From contig NZ_CP043661.1 of NCBI RefSeq assembly GCF_014217565.1, forward strand, positions 7,440,001 to 7,504,000: DNA of 64,000 nt, in the 5' to 3' direction. The stretch comes from Kribbella qitaiheensis (GTDB lineage: Bacteria; Actinomycetota; Actinomycetes; Propionibacteriales; Kribbellaceae). Positions 13,440 through 22,475 of this stretch are shown here, piece by piece. The notes beneath the pieces were generated by a model, which did not search any database, was not told where the DNA came from, and saw only the letters and a list, made by a program, of their open reading frames with translations. A program made the position numbers and the translations under genes. Within the stretch, counting starts at the first letter, position 1; every line of letters starts with the position of its first letter.

Positions 13440-14749
13440 CACGTGCCATCACCAGCACGCTGCTGAGCTCGGAGGCAGGCGGTCCGGTCAAACGGACCGT
13501 CCTGCCCTCCGGGCTCCGCGTGCTTTCCCAGTCCGAACCGGGCTTCCGCTCGGTCACCTTCGGCCTCTGGGTCGGTGTCGGCTCCCGGGACGAACCGATC
13601 CAGCTCTCCGGTGCGACGCACTTCCTCGAACACCTGCTGTTCAAGGGCACCGAACGCCGGGACGCGCTGGAGATCTCTTCGGAGATCGACGCCGTCGGCG
13701 GCGAGATGAACGCGTTCACCGGCAAGGAGTACACCTGCTACTACGCGCGGGTGCTCGACTCCGACCTGCCGCTCGCGGTCGACGTCATCTGCGACATGAT
13801 CACCTCCGCCACGCTCACGGCCCCGGATGTCGAGAGTGAGCGGGACGTGATCGACGAAGAGATCGCGATGCACGCCGACGAGACGTCGGACCACATCCAC
13901 GACCTCTTCGCCGAACAGCTCTGGGGCTCGTCGCCGCTCGGCCGCTCGATCACCGGTACGCCGGAGTCGGTGGCCAAATTGACCCGCCGTCAGGTGGCCG
14001 GTTGGTACAAGCGTCGCTATCGCCCGGAGAACATCGTCGTCTCCGTCGCCGGCAACGTCGAGCACTCCGATGTCGTCAAGCTGGTCCGGAAGGCCTTCGA
14101 GCGGCACTGGGCCACCGGCGAAGCAGAGCCGACGCCGGTACGCCGGGGGTCGGCGCGCCGCGTCCCGACGTACGGCGGAGTGCGGGTTCACCACCGCGAC
14201 GTCGAGCAGGCGCACATGGTGCTCGGCATGCCGGGTCTGGTGCGCAACGACGAGCGGCGATTCGTCGCCGGCGTACTGCACGGGATCGTCGGCGGCGGCA
14301 TGTCGTCCCGGCTGTTCCAGGAGGTCCGGGAGAAGCGCGGGCTCGCGTACTCGGTCTTCACCTTCGGTTCGGCGTACGCGGATGCCGGCATGGTCGGCGT
14401 GTACGCGGGCTGTCTGCCGAAGAAGGCCCCCGAAGTACTCGAGGTGATCCAGGCCGAGCTGGCCACGATCTCCAAGGGCGGCATCACCGCCGACGAGCTG
14501 CTCCGCGGCAAGGGGCAGATGCGTGGGTCCGTCGTGATGGGCCTGGAGGACACCGGCGCCAAGATGACCCGGATCGCCAAGGCCGAGCTCGTGTACGGCG
14601 ATCTGCCGACCGTGGACGAGATCCTGGCCCGGATCGACGCCGTCACGCTCGACGAAGTCGGTGAACTGGCCGCCGAGCTCTACGCCGGCGAACCGGCGCT
14701 GACCGTGATGGGCCCCTTCGAGGAGAACACCACGGCCTTCACGCTGTAA
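13436..14749 (+). CDS. M16 family zinc metallopeptidase (PepR/processing-peptidase type)
   Basis: Zinc endopeptidase of the pitrilysin/mitochondrial-processing-peptidase family, 437 residues. The inverted zinc motif HxxEH is in ATHFLEHLLFKGTE near residue 63, with the distal Glu in the SERDVIDEEIAMHADE segment. The second half holds VREKRGLAYSVFTFGS, the conserved R/Y substrate-contact region of M16 enzymes. GTG 13436 overlaps the pnp stop by 4 bp, so it is co-translated with pnp, the same arrangement as gpsI-pepR in mycobacteria. The physiological substrate is unknown. A clear terminator follows. Confidence 0.93.
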   Translation: MTRAITSTLLSSEAGGPVKRTVLPSGLRVLSQSEPGFRSVTFGLWVGVGSRDEPIQLSGATHFLEHLLFKGTERRDALEISSEIDAVGGEMNAFTGKEYTCYYARVLDSDLPLAVDVICDMITSATLTAPDVESERDVIDEEIAMHADETSDHIHDLFAEQLWGSSPLGRSITGTPESVAKLTRRQVAGWYKRRYRPENIVVSVAGNVEHSDVVKLVRKAFERHWATGEAEPTPVRRGSARRVPTYGGVRVHHRDVEQAHMVLGMPGLVRNDERRFVAGVLHGIVGGGMSSRLFQEVREKRGLAYSVFTFGSAYADAGMVGVYAGCLPKKAPEVLEVIQAELATISKGGITADELLRGKGQMRGSVVMGLEDTGAKMTRIAKAELVYGDLPTVDEILARIDAVTLDEVGELAAELYAGEPALTVMGPFEENTTAFTL

Positions 14750-14765
14750 CCCCCGATCGCCCGGG

Positions 14766-14805
14766 AAGACCGCCTACACCTCGTGTGCGGGCGGTCTTTC
14801 TTTTT
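14766..14805 (+). terminator. Rho-independent terminator after pnp-peptidase operon
   Basis: AAGACCGCC at 14766-14774 pairs with GGCGGTCTT ending at 14798, with an inner ACAC/GTGT helix, followed by TCTTTTT. This is one of the few terminators in the window with a real T-run. Confidence 0.88.
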
Positions 14806-14948
14806 GGGTCCGGCCGCGCTGACATCAGATGACTTCGCGTTACAAGGGGGTTATCGTGACCGAAGGGCCCCTTATGAGTGCAGGGTGCTCTGAGGTCTCG
14901 TTTTGATAACGCGTTTGTCACCTTGCCCCGGGTTTGGCCCTGACAACG

Positions 14949-14978
14949 TTGACATGGCCACTTTCGACCAGCCAACAT
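14949..14978 (+). promoter_or_regulatory. Candidate promoter of oligopeptide transporter operon
   Basis: A consensus -35 TTGACA (14949-14954) is followed after 18 nt by CAACAT (14973-14978), a weak -10. It lies 50 nt before the GTG of the binding-protein gene. The short core palindrome AACGCGTT at about 14908 upstream could be an operator. Both are predictions. Confidence 0.4.
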
Positions 14979-15027
14979 GGCGGCTATTCCGCCTACCGGC
15001 CCTCCCGCCGAGGAAGTTGGTTCGACC

Positions 15028-16638
15028 GTGCGACGTGTCACTGGTGTAGTGGGGGTGGCGCTCGGGCTTGCCCTGGTGCTCAGCTCCTGTGGAGACGGTA
15101 AGAGCTCCGGCGACGGTGCCGGTGGCGGCACCAAGAGCGAGGTCATCGCGATCGCCGCTGACCCGCTGGACTACATCAACCCGCTGAACGAGAACGGCAG
15201 CCCAGGGATCCAGGTCGCGCAGGCGGTGTTCGCGCCGCTGGTCGCCACCGACCCGAACACCGGCAAGACGGTCAACGTGATGGCCGAATCGGTCACCCCG
15301 GACAAGACCAGCCAGACCTGGACGATCAAGCTCAAGTCCGGCAACACCTTCCAGAACGGTCAGGCGCTGACGGCGAAGGACTACGTCGACAGCTGGAACC
15401 TGACCGCCCAGGGCTCGACCGCGTGGAAGAACAACGGCTTCTTCTCCAAGGTCGAGGGCTACGACGCGATGAACCCGGAGACGCCGGACGGCGCCACCCC
15501 GAAGCCGACCTCGGTGAAGACGCTGACCGGCCTGAAGCAGATCGACGACCTGACCTTCTCGGTGAAGCTCAAGGTGCCGTTCTCCCAGTTCGGCCTGACC
15601 CTGCAGTACCTCGGCCTGGCCCCGCTGCCGGAGGAGGTCCGGAAGAGCCCGGACACCTACAAGCGCAAGCCGATCGGCAACGGCGCCTACAAGCTGGATG
15701 CCACCTGGAACCCCGGTGACGACATCAAGCTGGCCAAGTGGGACGGCTACAAGGGCCCGAACGCGCCCGAGGCGGACGCGATCACGTTCCGGTTCATCCC
15801 GAACGCCGACACGGCGTACAACGAGTTCCTGGCCGGCAACGTGGACTTCGTCGACGTACCGCCGACCAAGATCAAGACCTTCAAGACCGACGCTCCCGAC
15901 GGCTGGGTGACCGCGACGAGTTCGGGCGCCAACTACCTGACGATGCCGGCCTGGGATCCCCGCTACAAGAACCCCAAGCTGCGGCACGCGTTCTCGATGG
16001 CGATCGACCGGAAGGCCTTCGCCGACCTGGTCGGCCTGTCCACCCCGTCCAACGGGCTGATCTCGCCGGACATGGACGGCTACCGCGCCGACGCCTGCAA
16101 GTTCTGCAACTTCGACCCGACCGCGGCCAAGCAGTTGCTTGCTGACGCCGGCGGCTTTTCCGGAGCGGTGAACATCAACTACAACACCACCTCCGCGACC
16201 GGCCAGATCTTCGCCGAAGCGATCGGCAACATGATCCGGCAGAACCTCGGCCTCGAGGTGAAGTACACCGGTAAGCAGGGCTCCGAGATCACCCAGCTGG
16301 CCGACACCCGCAAGCTGGACGGCCTGCGGTTCAGCGGCTGGGGCCACGACTACCCGTCGATCGAGGACTACCTGACGCCGATGTTCAAGTCCAACGGTGA
16401 CGCGAACTTCTCCGGCTACAACAACCCGGCCCTGGACAAGGTGCTGGCTCAGGGCGACGCCGAACCGAACCCGGAGAAGGCGATCGCGCTCTACCAGCAG
16501 GCCGAGGACATCGCGCTCGAAGACATGCCGCTGATCCCGCTGTACGCCAAGCAGAACGCGTACCTGCACTCGGCGAAGATCATGCCGCGGGTCTCCAAGT
16601 TCACCGGTGTCCAGGCGCTCTACTCCACGTTCAAGTGA
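15028..16638 (+). CDS. Oligopeptide ABC transporter substrate-binding lipoprotein
   Basis: Extracytoplasmic solute-binding protein, family 5 (DppA/OppA type), about 536 residues. From GTG 15028 it has a short charged N-terminus, a hydrophobic helix and the lipobox LSSC, so it should be lipid-anchored outside the membrane. Family marks are visible: DPLDYINPLNENG, the KLKSGNTFQNGQALTAKDYV segment and NPKLRHAFSMAIDRKAF. Start chosen because longer versions place extra residues before the signal helix. It is the first gene of a five-gene importer with tightly overlapping members. Ligand class (peptides, possibly nickel or sugars in this superfamily) cannot be fixed from sequence. Confidence 0.93.
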   Translation: MRRVTGVVGVALGLALVLSSCGDGKSSGDGAGGGTKSEVIAIAADPLDYINPLNENGSPGIQVAQAVFAPLVATDPNTGKTVNVMAESVTPDKTSQTWTIKLKSGNTFQNGQALTAKDYVDSWNLTAQGSTAWKNNGFFSKVEGYDAMNPETPDGATPKPTSVKTLTGLKQIDDLTFSVKLKVPFSQFGLTLQYLGLAPLPEEVRKSPDTYKRKPIGNGAYKLDATWNPGDDIKLAKWDGYKGPNAPEADAITFRFIPNADTAYNEFLAGNVDFVDVPPTKIKTFKTDAPDGWVTATSSGANYLTMPAWDPRYKNPKLRHAFSMAIDRKAFADLVGLSTPSNGLISPDMDGYRADACKFCNFDPTAAKQLLADAGGFSGAVNINYNTTSATGQIFAEAIGNMIRQNLGLEVKYTGKQGSEITQLADTRKLDGLRFSGWGHDYPSIEDYLTPMFKSNGDANFSGYNNPALDKVLAQGDAEPNPEKAIALYQQAEDIALEDMPLIPLYAKQNAYLHSAKIMPRVSKFTGVQALYSTFK

Positions 16639-17561
16639 TCCGGTTCGTCCTCCGCCGGATCCTGGCGGCCATCCCGATCGGCCTGATCGTCACGCTGGGG
16701 GTCTTCGCGCTCGTGTTCGCGATGCCCGGAGACCCCCTGCGCGAACTGGCCGGTGACAAGCCCATCCCGGCGGCCGTACTGGCCGCGAAGCGGGCCCAGT
16801 TCCACTTGGACGATCCCTTCATCGTGCAGTACCTGCTGTCGATGAAGGACATGTTCACCGGCCACTTCGGTACGACGTTCGGCGGTGGCGACATCGCCGA
16901 CCAGCTCAGGTTGCGGATCCCCGTGACGTTGAAGCTGGCCACCATGAGCCTGGCGTTCCAGTGGATCGCCGGCCTGCTGTTCGGCCTGTACGCCGGGTTC
17001 CGGCGCAACGGGGTGGTCGACAGGATGCTCCTGCTGTCCACGCTGGTGGTGCTGGCGGTCCCCGGCCTGGTCCTGTACTTCGCTGGCCAGTTCCTGTTCG
17101 GCGTACAGCTCAAGTGGTTGCCTGTCTCCGGTACGTCGGACGGGTATCCGCTGGCGTACCTGCTGCCGGCCACGTGTATCGCGATCACCGGTTTCGCCGG
17201 GATGGCACGGCTGACCCGGACCTCGATCGTGGACACGGCGAACGCCGACTTCGTCAAGACCGCCCGGGCGAAAGGGCTGGGGGAGCAGCGGATCCTCTGG
17301 CATCACGTGCTGCCGAACGCCTTGCTGCCGGTGGTCACGCTGATGGGCATCGACTTCGCCGGCATCTTCGCCGGCGCGGTCCTTGCCGAGAGCATCTTCA
17401 ACCTGCCGGGGCTCGGCCAGTTCCTGTTCCAGTCGATCAGGTTCCACGAGGGTGGCGTGGTGGTGCTGTTGTCCACGCTGGCGTTCGTCATGTTCATCGC
17501 CATCAATCTCGTCGTCGACATCGTCTACGGCCTGATCGATCCGAGGGTGCGCAATGTCTGA
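16635..17561 (+). CDS. Oligopeptide ABC transporter permease, DppB type
   Basis: Inner-membrane permease subunit, 308 residues, about six membrane helices, starting with the typical MIRFVLRRILAAIPIGLIVT. The cytoplasmic coupling loop has the DppB/OppB pattern: ARLTRTSIVDTANADFVKTA followed by RAKGLGEQRILWHHVLPNAL. GTG 16635 overlaps the stop of the binding-protein gene by 4 bp (GTGA), and the 3' end overlaps the next permease by 8 bp. It pairs with the DppC-type subunit to form the channel. Confidence 0.94.
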   Translation: MIRFVLRRILAAIPIGLIVTLGVFALVFAMPGDPLRELAGDKPIPAAVLAAKRAQFHLDDPFIVQYLLSMKDMFTGHFGTTFGGGDIADQLRLRIPVTLKLATMSLAFQWIAGLLFGLYAGFRRNGVVDRMLLLSTLVVLAVPGLVLYFAGQFLFGVQLKWLPVSGTSDGYPLAYLLPATCIAITGFAGMARLTRTSIVDTANADFVKTARAKGLGEQRILWHHVLPNALLPVVTLMGIDFAGIFAGAVLAESIFNLPGLGQFLFQSIRFHEGGVVVLLSTLAFVMFIAINLVVDIVYGLIDPRVRNV

Positions 17562-18447
17562 GGCACAACAGGTCTTCGAGTCGGAGACTCAGGACCTCGA
17601 AGGCAGGACGCTGTCCAACCGCGAGCTGCTCCGGGCACTGCTGCGCAAGCCGCAGTTCGTGATCTGTGTGCTGCTGGTCCTGACCGTCTTCACGATGGCC
17701 GCTTTCCCAGGGCTCTTCAGTTCCGTCGATCCGAGGTTCTGTGAGCTGGCCAAGAGTCAGCGCGGTCACGAGCCCGGTCACCCGTTCGGCTTCGACATCC
17801 AGGGCTGCGACTACTTCGCCAACGTCATCTACGGAGCCAGGCCGTCCGTGCTGGTCAGCCTGGTGGCCGGCTTCGGTGGCTTCGCGGTGGCCGGGATTCT
17901 CGGCCTGCTGGCCGGATACTTCCCGGGCGCGGTCGACACGGTCATCTCGCGGGTCGCGGACGTGCTGTTCGCGCTGCCCGGCCTGATCGCGCTGATCGTG
18001 ATCCTGAACTCGGTACCGAACCGGAGCATCTGGATCATCGTCGGGATCATCCTGGTGACCGGCTGGCCGCAAGGCATGCGGGTGATGCGATCGACGGTCT
18101 TCTCGGTGCGCAACCGGGAGTACGTGCTGGCGGCCCGCTCCATCGGCGTACCGTCGATGCGGATCCTTCGCAAGCACGTGTTCCCGAACGCGATGGCGCC
18201 GCTGCTGGCGATGACGACGCTGGGGATCGGCGGCCTGATCGGGCTCGAGGCCGTGCTCACGTTCCTCGGGGTCGGGCTGCAGCCGCCGTCGATCTCCTGG
18301 GGATCGCAGTTCGGCGTCGCGGCGTCGTACCGCGACACCCCGCACTTGTTCATCTGGCCGGCGTTGTTCATCTCGACGACGACGATCTCGTTCATGATCA
18401 TCGGCGACTCGATCCGCGACGCACTAGACCCGAAATTGATCCGATGA
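17554..18447 (+). CDS. Oligopeptide ABC transporter permease, DppC type
   Basis: Second membrane subunit, 297 residues. It has the DppC-type N-terminal helix (FVICVLLVLTVFTMAAFPGL), an extracytoplasmic loop holding HPFGFDIQGCDYFANVIYGA, and the coupling loop GWPQGMRVMRSTVFSVRNRE then YVLAARSIGVPSMRILRKHV. The final segment VGLQPPSISWGSQ is typical of the family. Start ATG 17554 lies inside the preceding gene, and the 3' end overlaps the ATPase gene by ATGA, so all five genes form one operon. Confidence 0.94.
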   Translation: MSEAQQVFESETQDLEGRTLSNRELLRALLRKPQFVICVLLVLTVFTMAAFPGLFSSVDPRFCELAKSQRGHEPGHPFGFDIQGCDYFANVIYGARPSVLVSLVAGFGGFAVAGILGLLAGYFPGAVDTVISRVADVLFALPGLIALIVILNSVPNRSIWIIVGIILVTGWPQGMRVMRSTVFSVRNREYVLAARSIGVPSMRILRKHVFPNAMAPLLAMTTLGIGGLIGLEAVLTFLGVGLQPPSISWGSQFGVAASYRDTPHLFIWPALFISTTTISFMIIGDSIRDALDPKLIR

Positions 18448-19445
18448 AGACGACAGGCGAAGTACTGCTGAAGGTGACCGACCTCAGCGTCGAGTTCGAC
18501 ACCCCGACGGGACCGCTCCGGGCCGTCGACTCGGTGTCCTGGCAGGTCAGCGCGGGGGAGACGCTCGCGATCCTGGGCGAGTCCGGCTCGGGCAAGAGCG
18601 TCTCCACCCAGGCGTTGACCGGGATCTTGGAGATGCCGCCGGGGCGGATCACGTCCGGCACTGCGGAGTACAGGGGTGCCGACCTGATCGCGATGACGAC
18701 CAAGGAGCGCCGCCAGATCGTCGGCGACCGGATCACGATGGTCTTCCAGGACTCGCTGTCCGCGCTGAACCCGGTCCAGTCCGTCGGCAAGCAGATCGCC
18801 GAGTGCTACCGCGTCCATCGCGGGATGTCCAAGCACGACGCGATGAAGCGGGCCGCCGAGATGCTCGACCAGGTCCGGATCCCGGCGGCGGCCAAGCGGG
18901 TGAACGACTATCCGCACGAGTTCTCCGGTGGGATGCGACAGCGGGTGATGCTCGCGATGGCGCTCGCGCTCGACCCCGACGTACTGATCGCGGACGAGCC
19001 GACGACGGCGCTCGACGTGACCGTGCAGGCGCAGATCCTCGAGTTGATCGCGGAATTGCAGACCGAGCGGGACATGGGCGTCGTCCTGATCACGCACGAC
19101 CTCGGTGTGGTGGCTGACGTCGCTGACAACGTGGTGGTGATGTACGCCGGTCACGTGGTCGAGCGGGCCGCTACAGCGGAGGCGCTGGAGCACCCGGTTC
19201 ATCCTTATACAGAAGGGCTGCTGCTCTCGATGCCCTCGGCCGACCTGAAGGGTCAGGAGCTGCCGACCATCCCCGGTACGCCGCCGTCGCTGCGGGCGGT
19301 CCCGTCCGGCTGCGCGTTCCGGACCCGTTGCCCGATCGCCATCGAGGACTGCGCCAAGGAGGTGCCGCCGTTGCTGACGGTGGCTCCCGGGCGGGACGCG
19401 GCCTGCCTCCGGCGTACCAAGATCTCCGCGAAGGAGGCGGTCTGA
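18444..19445 (+). CDS. Oligopeptide ABC transporter ATPase, DppD type
   Basis: ABC ATPase of 333 residues energising the importer. Walker A GESGSGKS near residue 50, Q-loop in MVFQDSLSALNP, signature FSGGMRQR, Walker B VLIADEPTTALD and the switch His in VLITHDLGVVAD. The C-terminal oligopeptide-transporter extension carries Cys in GCAFRTRCPIA and DCAKEVPP, as in iron-sulfur-containing DppD/DppF proteins. Overlaps its neighbours by ATGA and TGATG. Confidence 0.95.
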   Translation: MKTTGEVLLKVTDLSVEFDTPTGPLRAVDSVSWQVSAGETLAILGESGSGKSVSTQALTGILEMPPGRITSGTAEYRGADLIAMTTKERRQIVGDRITMVFQDSLSALNPVQSVGKQIAECYRVHRGMSKHDAMKRAAEMLDQVRIPAAAKRVNDYPHEFSGGMRQRVMLAMALALDPDVLIADEPTTALDVTVQAQILELIAELQTERDMGVVLITHDLGVVADVADNVVVMYAGHVVERAATAEALEHPVHPYTEGLLLSMPSADLKGQELPTIPGTPPSLRAVPSGCAFRTRCPIAIEDCAKEVPPLLTVAPGRDAACLRRTKISAKEAV

Positions 19446-20449
19446 TGGCCGAAGAGTTGCTGGTAGCAACGAATCTGGTGAAGCACTACGACATCAGCCC
19501 GGCCTTCTCGTTCGGCCAGAAGACGCTGGTCCGCGCGGTCGACGACGTCGATCTCGTCCTGCGTAAGGGCGAGTCGCTCGGCATCGTCGGTGAGTCGGGA
19601 TGTGGCAAGTCCACTTTGGTGCGGTTGCTCGCTGCGCTGGAGAAGCCGACTTCGGGCTCGCTGTCGTACGGCGGGGTGGATGTCAGCAAGCTGAAGGCCA
19701 AGGAGCTGCGGAAGTGGCGCCGCAACGTCCAGGTCGTCTTCCAGGATCCGTACTCCGCGCTGAATCCGCGGATGCGCGTCGGCGAGATCGTGGCCGAGCC
19801 GCTCGAGGTCCACCCTGATGTGTCGAAGGGAATGGACATCCGGAAGCGGGTCCGGGAGTTGCTGGAGCTGGTCGGGCTGCGGCCGGAGGACGAGACCAAG
19901 TTCCCGCATCAGTTCTCGGGCGGGCAGCGACAGCGGATCGGGATCGCCCGGGCGATCGCGCTGAGTCCTGATGTGCTGCTTTGCGACGAGCCGGTGTCGG
20001 CGCTCGACCTGTCGGTGCAGGCGCAGGTGGTCAACCTGCTGATGCGGCTGCAGCGCGAGCTCGGTCTCAGCATCATCTTCGTCGCGCACGACCTGTCGGT
20101 GGTGCGGCACGTGTCGGACCGGGTCGCCGTGATGTACCTGGGTCGCGTGGCCGAACTGGGCGAGCACCACCAGGTGTACGACGTACCGGCTCATCCTTAT
20201 ACGCAGGCGCTGCTCTCGGCCGAACCAGGCCTCGCCCGCAAGGGCCGCCAACGCATCATCCTGGCCGGCGACCCGCCGTCACCGGTGATGCCGCCGTCGG
20301 GCTGTCGCTTCCACACCCGCTGCCTCCGAGCCGAAGCCCGCTGCTCGGTGGATGTCCCGGAACTCCGCGAAATCCCCTCCGGGCAGACAGTCTCCTGCCA
20401 CTTCGCCGAAGACGCCCAATCCACCTACACCGCAACTCTCCCCGCCTGA
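19445..20449 (+). CDS. Oligopeptide ABC transporter ATPase, DppF type
   Basis: Second ATPase subunit, 334 residues from ATG 19445, which shares one base with the preceding stop (TGATG). Walker A GESGCGKS, MVFQD-equivalent VVFQDPYSALNPRM, signature FSGGQRQR, Walker B LLCDEPVSALD, switch IFVAHDLSVV, and the C-terminal Cys region GCRFHTRCLRAEARC. A start further upstream at 19328 would read through the preceding gene and is rejected. This closes the transporter operon; no strong terminator is visible within 100 bp. Confidence 0.95.
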   Translation: MAEELLVATNLVKHYDISPAFSFGQKTLVRAVDDVDLVLRKGESLGIVGESGCGKSTLVRLLAALEKPTSGSLSYGGVDVSKLKAKELRKWRRNVQVVFQDPYSALNPRMRVGEIVAEPLEVHPDVSKGMDIRKRVRELLELVGLRPEDETKFPHQFSGGQRQRIGIARAIALSPDVLLCDEPVSALDLSVQAQVVNLLMRLQRELGLSIIFVAHDLSVVRHVSDRVAVMYLGRVAELGEHHQVYDVPAHPYTQALLSAEPGLARKGRQRIILAGDPPSPVMPPSGCRFHTRCLRAEARCSVDVPELREIPSGQTVSCHFAEDAQSTYTATLPA

Positions 20450-21152
20450 ACCCCCACGCCGGCGCCTCGCACACTCCTACGTCGCTCACTTGGCGTTGGC
20501 TTCCACCTGCCCTGGTCGCGGGCTCCTCCGTCGCCGGCTGGTAAAGGCCACCCACGCGGCTCCAACGTCAGGCGCTGGTTGGTGCTGCCCCCTGGTTCGC
20601 CGCCACCTGGTTCCCGGGGTCCGGGTGGCCCGGGGATCGGGTCCGCTGACGCGATGTTCGGCCGATAGCGCGCCATAAGTCCGGCAGCGGACGAAAAACC
20701 CGGCAGCTCGACTTCCCGAACCCGCCCTCGCCGAGCAGGCTAAGCAGCGTTCAACCAGTAGCACCTGACACACCGCGAAACCGGAGGCCCTTGTGCACCA
20801 GATGAGCACGGCCACCGGAGGGAATACTCAACCGATGCTCAAAGACGCCGAATCGGGGGCCGATCGGTCGGGACACCCCCGGACCGGGGCCAGCCTCACC
20901 AAGGCCGGCGCGAACCCGGGCCGGCCTCGCCGACCACACCCGGCGGGTCACACCTCCCCGCGGGATCCGCGTAGCGCGTCCCCACAGCTTGACCTCCAAG
21001 CTCCTGGGATTGTCTCCGTCGCCCGCTCGAGGAGGCGAGATGGTTGCCGCGATGCGTTGGGCGCGGGGATACGCCGGCGTCGGCTGTGGTTGGGGACGTG
21101 TTGTTGGTTCAGCTCAACACCGGGCTTGAGTTGGTACTGAACGGCTACTGCG
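20450..21152. other. 703-bp intergenic region with no recognisable gene
   Basis: No open frame here has convincing protein features; the frames that exist are Arg/Pro/Gly-rich and end unconserved-looking. The stretch holds a diverged 62-bp palindromic repeat copy at 20789-20850 and a small hairpin at 20902-20927 (AGGCCGGC paired with GCCGGCCT, 10-nt loop, no T-run) that might end the transporter operon. Confidence 0.6.
20789..20850 (-). repeat. Diverged third copy of 62-bp palindromic element (inverted)
   Basis: Read on the minus strand this 62-bp stretch aligns without gaps to the repeat at 22765-22826, at about 41 of 62 positions by hand count. The ends are best conserved (CCTTGTGCAC at its left edge, CAAAG near its right edge). 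It is in opposite orientation to the two copies 2 kb downstream. Confidence 0.55.
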
Positions 21153-21890
21153 TCAGCCTCTGCCGAGGACGCAGAACTGGTTGCCTTCTGGGTCGGTCAG
21201 GATCTTCCATGGGAAGTCGTCTTTGCCTGCGTTTGGACGCGTTGCGCCGATGGTCTCGAGCCGGGCTACCTCCGCCAATTGGTCCTCGACGGGGTCGGGC
21301 AGCAGGTCCAGGTGGATGCGGTTTCTCATGTGCTTCAGGTGGGGCGTGCGGAGGAACTCCAGGTAGGGGCCGCCGCTTTTGGCGGAGCGCAGTACTGCGT
21401 GATCGTCGGTCGCGTCATGCAGGGGCCAGTCCATCGCCTCGCCCCAGAAGCGGGCCATGGCTTGCGGATCGGCGCAGTCGACGACTACCGCGGCGATCGG
21501 GCCGGTGTCCTGATGGATCTCCTGCGGCTGGCGGACGCAGAACAGGTTGCCGTCGGGGTCGGCCAAAGCTGTCCGTGGCTGGTCGCCTTGGCCCGCGTCG
21601 GCGGACGTTGCGCCGAGGTCCCGGAGGCGCGCGACCAACTCCGTGTGATGGGCCGCGGAGGTGGTGGCGAGCTCGAGGTGCACGCGGTCGTTCACTGTTT
21701 CGGGGTCTGGCACGGCGATGACGTCGATGGTGACGGCGGCGGGGAGTGGCCAGGTAGAGCCCACGGGCATCACGCTGGTCGCACCGGGGTCGTCGCTGGA
21801 AGACTCCCAGTCGAGCGCCTTCGCCCAGAACCGGCCCAGCGCCGAGTCATCCCGAGCCTTGAAGTTCAGCTGAACAAGTCGCAGCGCCAT
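21153..21890 (-). CDS. Tandem VOC (glyoxalase-like) domain protein
   Basis: A 245-residue protein made of two glyoxalase/bleomycin-resistance-type domains. Each half has the beta-alpha-beta-beta-beta pattern of the VOC family: first half MALRLVQLNFKARDDSALGR to DPDGNLFCVR, second half VVVDCADPQAMARFWGEAMD to DPEGNQFCVLGRG. DP-GN-FCV closes each half, which suggests an internal duplication. Possible metal ligands include His in RVHLELAT and RIHLDLLP and the Glu in LEFLRTPH. Members act as lyases, dioxygenases or drug-binding proteins; the substrate is unknown. It is divergent from a NUDIX gene, and both have leaderless-type promoters. Confidence 0.85.
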   Translation of the reverse strand: MALRLVQLNFKARDDSALGRFWAKALDWESSSDDPGATSVMPVGSTWPLPAAVTIDVIAVPDPETVNDRVHLELATTSAAHHTELVARLRDLGATSADAGQGDQPRTALADPDGNLFCVRQPQEIHQDTGPIAAVVVDCADPQAMARFWGEAMDWPLHDATDDHAVLRSAKSGGPYLEFLRTPHLKHMRNRIHLDLLPDPVEDQLAEVARLETIGATRPNAGKDDFPWKILTDPEGNQFCVLGRG

Positions 21891-21897
21891 GCGCCCA

Positions 21898-21903
21898 ACC
21901 TTA
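21898..21903 (-). promoter_or_regulatory. -10 hexamer of leaderless VOC-protein promoter
   Basis: On the minus strand TAAGGT ends 7 nt before ATG 21890; no ribosome site is present. Confidence 0.55.
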
Positions 21904-22007
21904 AGCCCAGCTGGATGAGTGGCTGTGAGCCAGGCAGTGCAGGGTGGTCGAGTCGTCCGGCGGGCCGGCGAGCTTCGTTTTCAGTCGGCGTTGGGCACTC
22001 GGGTGAA

Positions 22008-22013
22008 TACAGT
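22008..22013 (+). promoter_or_regulatory. -10 hexamer of leaderless NUDIX promoter
   Basis: TACAGT ends 6 nt before ATG 22020; no ribosome site is present. Confidence 0.5.
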
Positions 22014-22019
22014 CGGCTC

Positions 22020-22475
22020 ATGAATCCCTACGAGACGACGGTGCATCGCGCGGCGGTCGGCGTACTGATCACTGACTTCGACGGGAAGGTGCTGCTCGTC
22101 TCCAATCCGTACCGGGCGAAGCTCGTGCAGGTAGGCGGGATGGTGGAGGTGGGGGAGACCCTCGCGGCTGCGGCCGAGCGGGAGACGCTGGAGGAGATCG
22201 GGCTCGAGCTCACTGTCACCCGCCTGCTGGCTGTGCACTTCAGTCGCGGGAACCAGCACGCGCCGGACACGGTCCTGTACGTCTTCGACACCGACCCGAT
22301 CGATTCGTCGACGCCGCTGACTCTGCAGGCCGACGAGATCAGCGGTGCCTACTGGTTGGAGCCGGAAGAGGCGATCGCGCGGCACACCGAACGCGGCCAG
22401 GCCCGCCTAGCCGCCGCACTGAAGGCCCGCGCCACCAACACCACCATCTACCTGGACGCCGACCGAACCTTCTGA
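22020..22475 (+). CDS. NUDIX hydrolase
   Basis: Pyrophosphohydrolase of 151 residues cleaving a nucleoside diphosphate linked to another group. The NUDIX box GX5EX7REX2EEXGU is complete: GGMVEVGETLAAAAERETLE followed by EIGLEL, near residues 40-65. The N-terminus (HRAAVGVLITDFDGKVLLV) matches the family's first strands. Substrate specificity (house-cleaning nucleotide, dinucleotide or sugar) cannot be told. ATG 22020 is chosen because a TACAGT -10 lies 6 nt upstream. Its stop is immediately followed by a 33-bp tandem repeat array. Confidence 0.92.
   Translation: MNPYETTVHRAAVGVLITDFDGKVLLVSNPYRAKLVQVGGMVEVGETLAAAAERETLEEIGLELTVTRLLAVHFSRGNQHAPDTVLYVFDTDPIDSSTPLTLQADEISGAYWLEPEEAIARHTERGQARLAAALKARATNTTIYLDADRTF

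Noticed and set aside
14900..14915. LacI-type operator upstream of the oligopeptide transporter
   Set aside because: Only the 8-bp core AACGCGTT is symmetric; the flanks do not match, so it is too weak to call.
20793..21140. 115-residue frame in the 700-bp gap after the transporter
   Set aside because: Composition is Arg/Pro/Ser-rich with no pattern, and it overlaps a palindromic repeat copy.
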